A DNA stretch of 16,106 bases. Source: Candidatus Hydrogenedens terephthalaticus JGI OTU-1. GTDB taxonomy: Bacteria; Hydrogenedentota; Hydrogenedentia; Hydrogenedentales; Hydrogenedentaceae. The translations under genes were made by a program, and so were the position numbers. Within the stretch, counting starts at the first letter, position 1; the number at the start of each line of letters is the position of its first letter. The notes beneath the pieces were generated by a model, which worked only from the letters and a program-made list of their open reading frames with translations, was not told where the DNA came from and did no database searches. Of the stretch, positions 14,233-16,106 are shown in pieces. The stretch lies in the NCBI GenBank assembly GCA_000493945.1, contig AWNW01000018.1, positions 1 through 16,106 of the forward strand, written 5' to 3'.

Positions 14233-15422
14233 CTTTTATCGTTCCCTTCATCCAGGTCGGATTCCATTCCATTCTCATCTTTCTTAATCTGGACACCTGT
14301 TATTCCTTCGGCTATACCTTCGGGTATTTCCTTCAGTCCCCCTAAAACATTTGTAATGATTTCAGTGGGTGAAATTTTTGTGGATTTCTTTTCTTCTTCC
14401 GTAGTAAAGCCATACTGATCTGCAACCGTATATGAAGGTCTCCATAATTCTGCTTTTAACAAAAATACAAGTTCTCTCCGCCCTTCATCTTTTTTCTTAT
14501 TCCCTAACCCCTGGGATAGAGGTATTTCAGGTGCCTTAAAAGGTGTAACTCTTTGGATTAAACCATTGGCTAATTCCTCTCCCTGTATTAGCCAGGGCAC
14601 AGATGAGGATGTCCTTGTTCGTGTATTTCGATACAGTCCTCCCAAAATTAACACCTGTCCATGTCGAACCCAGATAGTAGTAGTGATACTACGAGAAATA
14701 AATTCAGGAACACTGATTGTGTTTGCGGTATTTCCTGCAACGGCTACATTGAGCCGTTGTCCTTCTTCTGTAATTGCTGCGGTAATTGTTAATTGAATGT
14801 AAATGTCTTCTGTTGTTCGTGGGTCTCCATCATCGTCAATGACCTGATTTGCCTGAACGCTTAAGTTGACACCTGTGGGTTTAAATTCGGTTACTTGTTG
14901 TGTAACTACACCAACGACAATGGTGTTTTCATAGGGTATTTCTTGAACCGTTTGTATTACAGTAGGAGCCGCAGCACCCACCGGAACCAATGCCTTAGGA
15001 CGGGATAAAATAAAAGCACGGTTTTGGCTTACTAATGCTTGAAGAACTGCTTCAAAATCGCCCCATTTGCTTGTCATTCTATCCAAAAAAACAGTTATTG
15101 TTGCAGATTGTGTCGTCGGGAAAGTTAAATCACCTGTCGTTATGGCTGGATTTCCTAAGGATACTCTACCATAAGGACGAGGGTCTGTTTTTTGGCGGAA
15201 GTAACCGGACAGTCCTGTTTCACTTCCAATATGTGTTTGAAATTCGATAATTTTAACAGAGACATTTACCTGTTGAGGTGTCGGATTTTGAGCAAAAGAT
15301 GCAAAAGTCAGAGTTAAAAGACAGATAACAAATGAAAAAGGAAATATCCTATATTTTTTGATATTAAAAATATTTCTATTAACTAAGTGATATGTAAATT
15401 TTTTAAAGTAATTTTGCTTCAT
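14229..15422 (-). CDS. Short, divergent secretin-domain protein (mini-secretin A)
   Basis: 397 residues from the ATG at 15422. In-frame ATGs at 15431, 15434 and 15452 are possible but none has a clear ribosome binding site; 15422 follows the upstream stop by one base and fits coupled translation. A long basic N-terminus (about 25 residues) precedes a hydrophobic segment (FPFSFVICLLTLTFASFAQ) that fits a signal peptide. The mature part begins VNVSVKIIEFQ and continues with ILSRPKALVPVG, EIPYEN, TGVNLSVQANQVIDDD and GQVLILGGLYRN (255-266), the same order as the secretin C-domain of the next gene. It departs from the consensus: the V-P-x-L-G-x-x-P-x-x-G segment is replaced by VPWLIQGEELANGLIQRV and a polar stretch before the final strand RRELVFLLKAELW. 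The tail (about 341-397) is charged. No N0/N1 domains. Probably partners secretin B; function unknown. Confidence 0.8.
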   Translation of the reverse strand: MKQNYFKKFTYHLVNRNIFNIKKYRIFPFSFVICLLTLTFASFAQNPTPQQVNVSVKIIEFQTHIGSETGLSGYFRQKTDPRPYGRVSLGNPAITTGDLTFPTTQSATITVFLDRMTSKWGDFEAVLQALVSQNRAFILSRPKALVPVGAAAPTVIQTVQEIPYENTIVVGVVTQQVTEFKPTGVNLSVQANQVIDDDGDPRTTEDIYIQLTITAAITEEGQRLNVAVAGNTANTISVPEFISRSITTTIWVRHGQVLILGGLYRNTRTRTSSSVPWLIQGEELANGLIQRVTPFKAPEIPLSQGLGNKKKDEGRRELVFLLKAELWRPSYTVADQYGFTTEEEKKSTKISPTEIITNVLGGLKEIPEGIAEGITGVQIKKDENGMESDLDEGNDKR

Positions 15423-15423
15423 T

Positions 15424-16106
15424 TTATTCATCATAATAAGCCGTATAATCATAGTGGTCTATATTTTCTATATTATCAAAGTTTACAAATTGAGCACTAA
15501 AAGGTTTAATTTGCCCCGAATTTAAGTTTCCGAGTGAAATAGTTCGTGTGTCGTAAACTATTCCGCTAAAACCATAGATAGTTAACTGAACAGTTACATT
15601 TCGCAATGTCCTTGAACTTCGATTTCGAACCTGTCCTGACACATTGTATATATGATGTTTGAAATCACTGGACCAGCCTAACGAACGACCACTACGAAAA
15701 GAGGTTACATTAAAGAAAATAATGGGATTTTTTTCCGCTTCGCGTTTGAGTGCTTCTTGAGGCGTTAATACTATAATTTCACCATTTGTCCCTTTTTCAA
15801 GCCTGCTGGAAATAACAGGATGAGACCAATAATTGGAGTCTAAAGAAATTATAGATTTGTAAAGATTTCCCGCCTTGGAAAAATCTTGATTTATCCAATA
15901 CCAATTGGCTAACTGTAGCATAGTATCAATATTTTTTGGCTCTTGTTGTAATTTTTGTTCGAGACTCCGAATCTGGTTTTCTATCGTATCTACCTTTTCA
16001 ATCTGGTTTATCGGTGAGCCTATCAATGTCCCTATTTGTTTGCGTGAATGTTCTGCATAAACGCCTTGAGGTGCTAATTGTAAGTATTTAATATAATAAT
16101 TTAAAG
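15424..16106 (-). CDS. TPR and FxLYD-domain protein, 5'-truncated by the window edge
   Basis: The frame stays open to the end of the window. A TTG at 16026 could be taken for a start, but the residues before it (NYYIKYLQLAPQGVYAEHSR) form a typical end of a tetratricopeptide repeat, so the real start lies outside. Further TPR-like helices follow (SLEQKLQQEPKNIDTMLQLANWYWINQDFSKAGNLYKSIISLDS). The last ~75 residues read as an FxLYD-type beta domain: HIYNVSGQVRNRSSRTLRNVTVQLTIYGFSGIVYDTRTISLGNLNSGQIKPFSAQF. This domain is often found in exported or membrane-associated proteins. One base separates its stop from the ATG of secretin A, placing it in the same operon. TPR proteins can act as pilotins that help secretins reach the outer membrane (PilF/PilW); such a role here is only a suggestion. 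Confidence 0.8.
   Translation of the reverse strand, partial: LNYYIKYLQLAPQGVYAEHSRKQIGTLIGSPINQIEKVDTIENQIRSLEQKLQQEPKNIDTMLQLANWYWINQDFSKAGNLYKSIISLDSNYWSHPVISSRLEKGTNGEIIVLTPQEALKREAEKNPIIFFNVTSFRSGRSLGWSSDFKHHIYNVSGQVRNRSSRTLRNVTVQLTIYGFSGIVYDTRTISLGNLNSGQIKPFSAQFVNFDNIENIDHYDYTAYYDE

Noticed and set aside
16024..16026. TTG as the start of the TPR/FxLYD gene
   Set aside because: The reading frame continues upstream to the window edge through a clear TPR helix, so the gene is truncated rather than starting here.
1..16106. tRNA or rRNA genes, CRISPR arrays, insertion sequences, integrase or attachment sites
   Set aside because: No cloverleaf, repeat-spacer pattern, transposase motif or terminal inverted repeats were seen on either strand. 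This was by eye only, so a short non-coding RNA could be missed.

Overview
The window is AT-rich and densely packed. It comes from a bacterium with a Gram-negative-type envelope: it encodes apolipoprotein N-acyltransferase (Lnt), lipid II flippase (MurJ), secretin-family proteins, an ECF sigma factor with a membrane-bound anti-sigma, and tRNA adenosine deaminase TadA. No rRNA, tRNA, CRISPR array, insertion sequence or phage gene was seen, so this looks like ordinary chromosome. An NrpR-type regulator, best known from methanogenic archaea, in a diderm bacterium suggests an uncultured or sparsely sampled phylum (the FCB/PVC neighbourhood or a Hydrogenedentes-like group would fit). That placement is a guess; the sequence alone does not fix it.

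Layout. (1) Positions 1-546 hold the 3' part of a gene for an NTF2/SnoaL-like protein. (2) Positions 561-3149 hold a nitrogen-control module: an nrpR-like repressor gene (minus strand) diverging from an NADP-type glutamate dehydrogenase gene gdhA (plus strand). The 225-bp gap carries two GGAA...TTCC palindromes, each just downstream of a plausible promoter; one matches the archaeal NrpR operator GGAA-N6-TTCC. gdhA ends in a GC-rich, probably bidirectional terminator. (3) Positions 3247-4339 (minus) hold a bifunctional-nuclease-domain (DUF151) gene and tadA. (4) Positions 4414-8434 (plus) hold a SprT-like metalloprotease with an internal four-cysteine insertion, a small membrane-anchored protein of unknown function, an ECF sigma factor, and a large zinc-binding anti-sigma with one membrane span and a TPR-like C-terminal region. 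(5) Positions 8462-12979 (minus) hold gltA, murJ and lnt; murJ and lnt overlap by 4 bases. (6) Positions 13078-16106 (minus) hold a TPR/FxLYD-domain protein (cut by the window edge) followed by two tandem 'mini-secretins'. These keep only the C-terminal secretin domain behind a signal peptide and are joined by another 4-base ATGA overlap.

How the genes may work together. The strongest regulatory inference is that the NrpR homologue senses 2-oxoglutarate, the substrate of glutamate dehydrogenase, and represses both gdhA and itself. The sigma/anti-sigma pair forms a signal relay across the inner membrane. The TPR/FxLYD protein and the two short secretins probably form one envelope complex whose role is unknown. 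Lnt and MurJ serve lipoprotein maturation and peptidoglycan precursor export. No intergenic stretch exceeds 300 bases; the longest is the 225-bp nrpR-gdhA control region.
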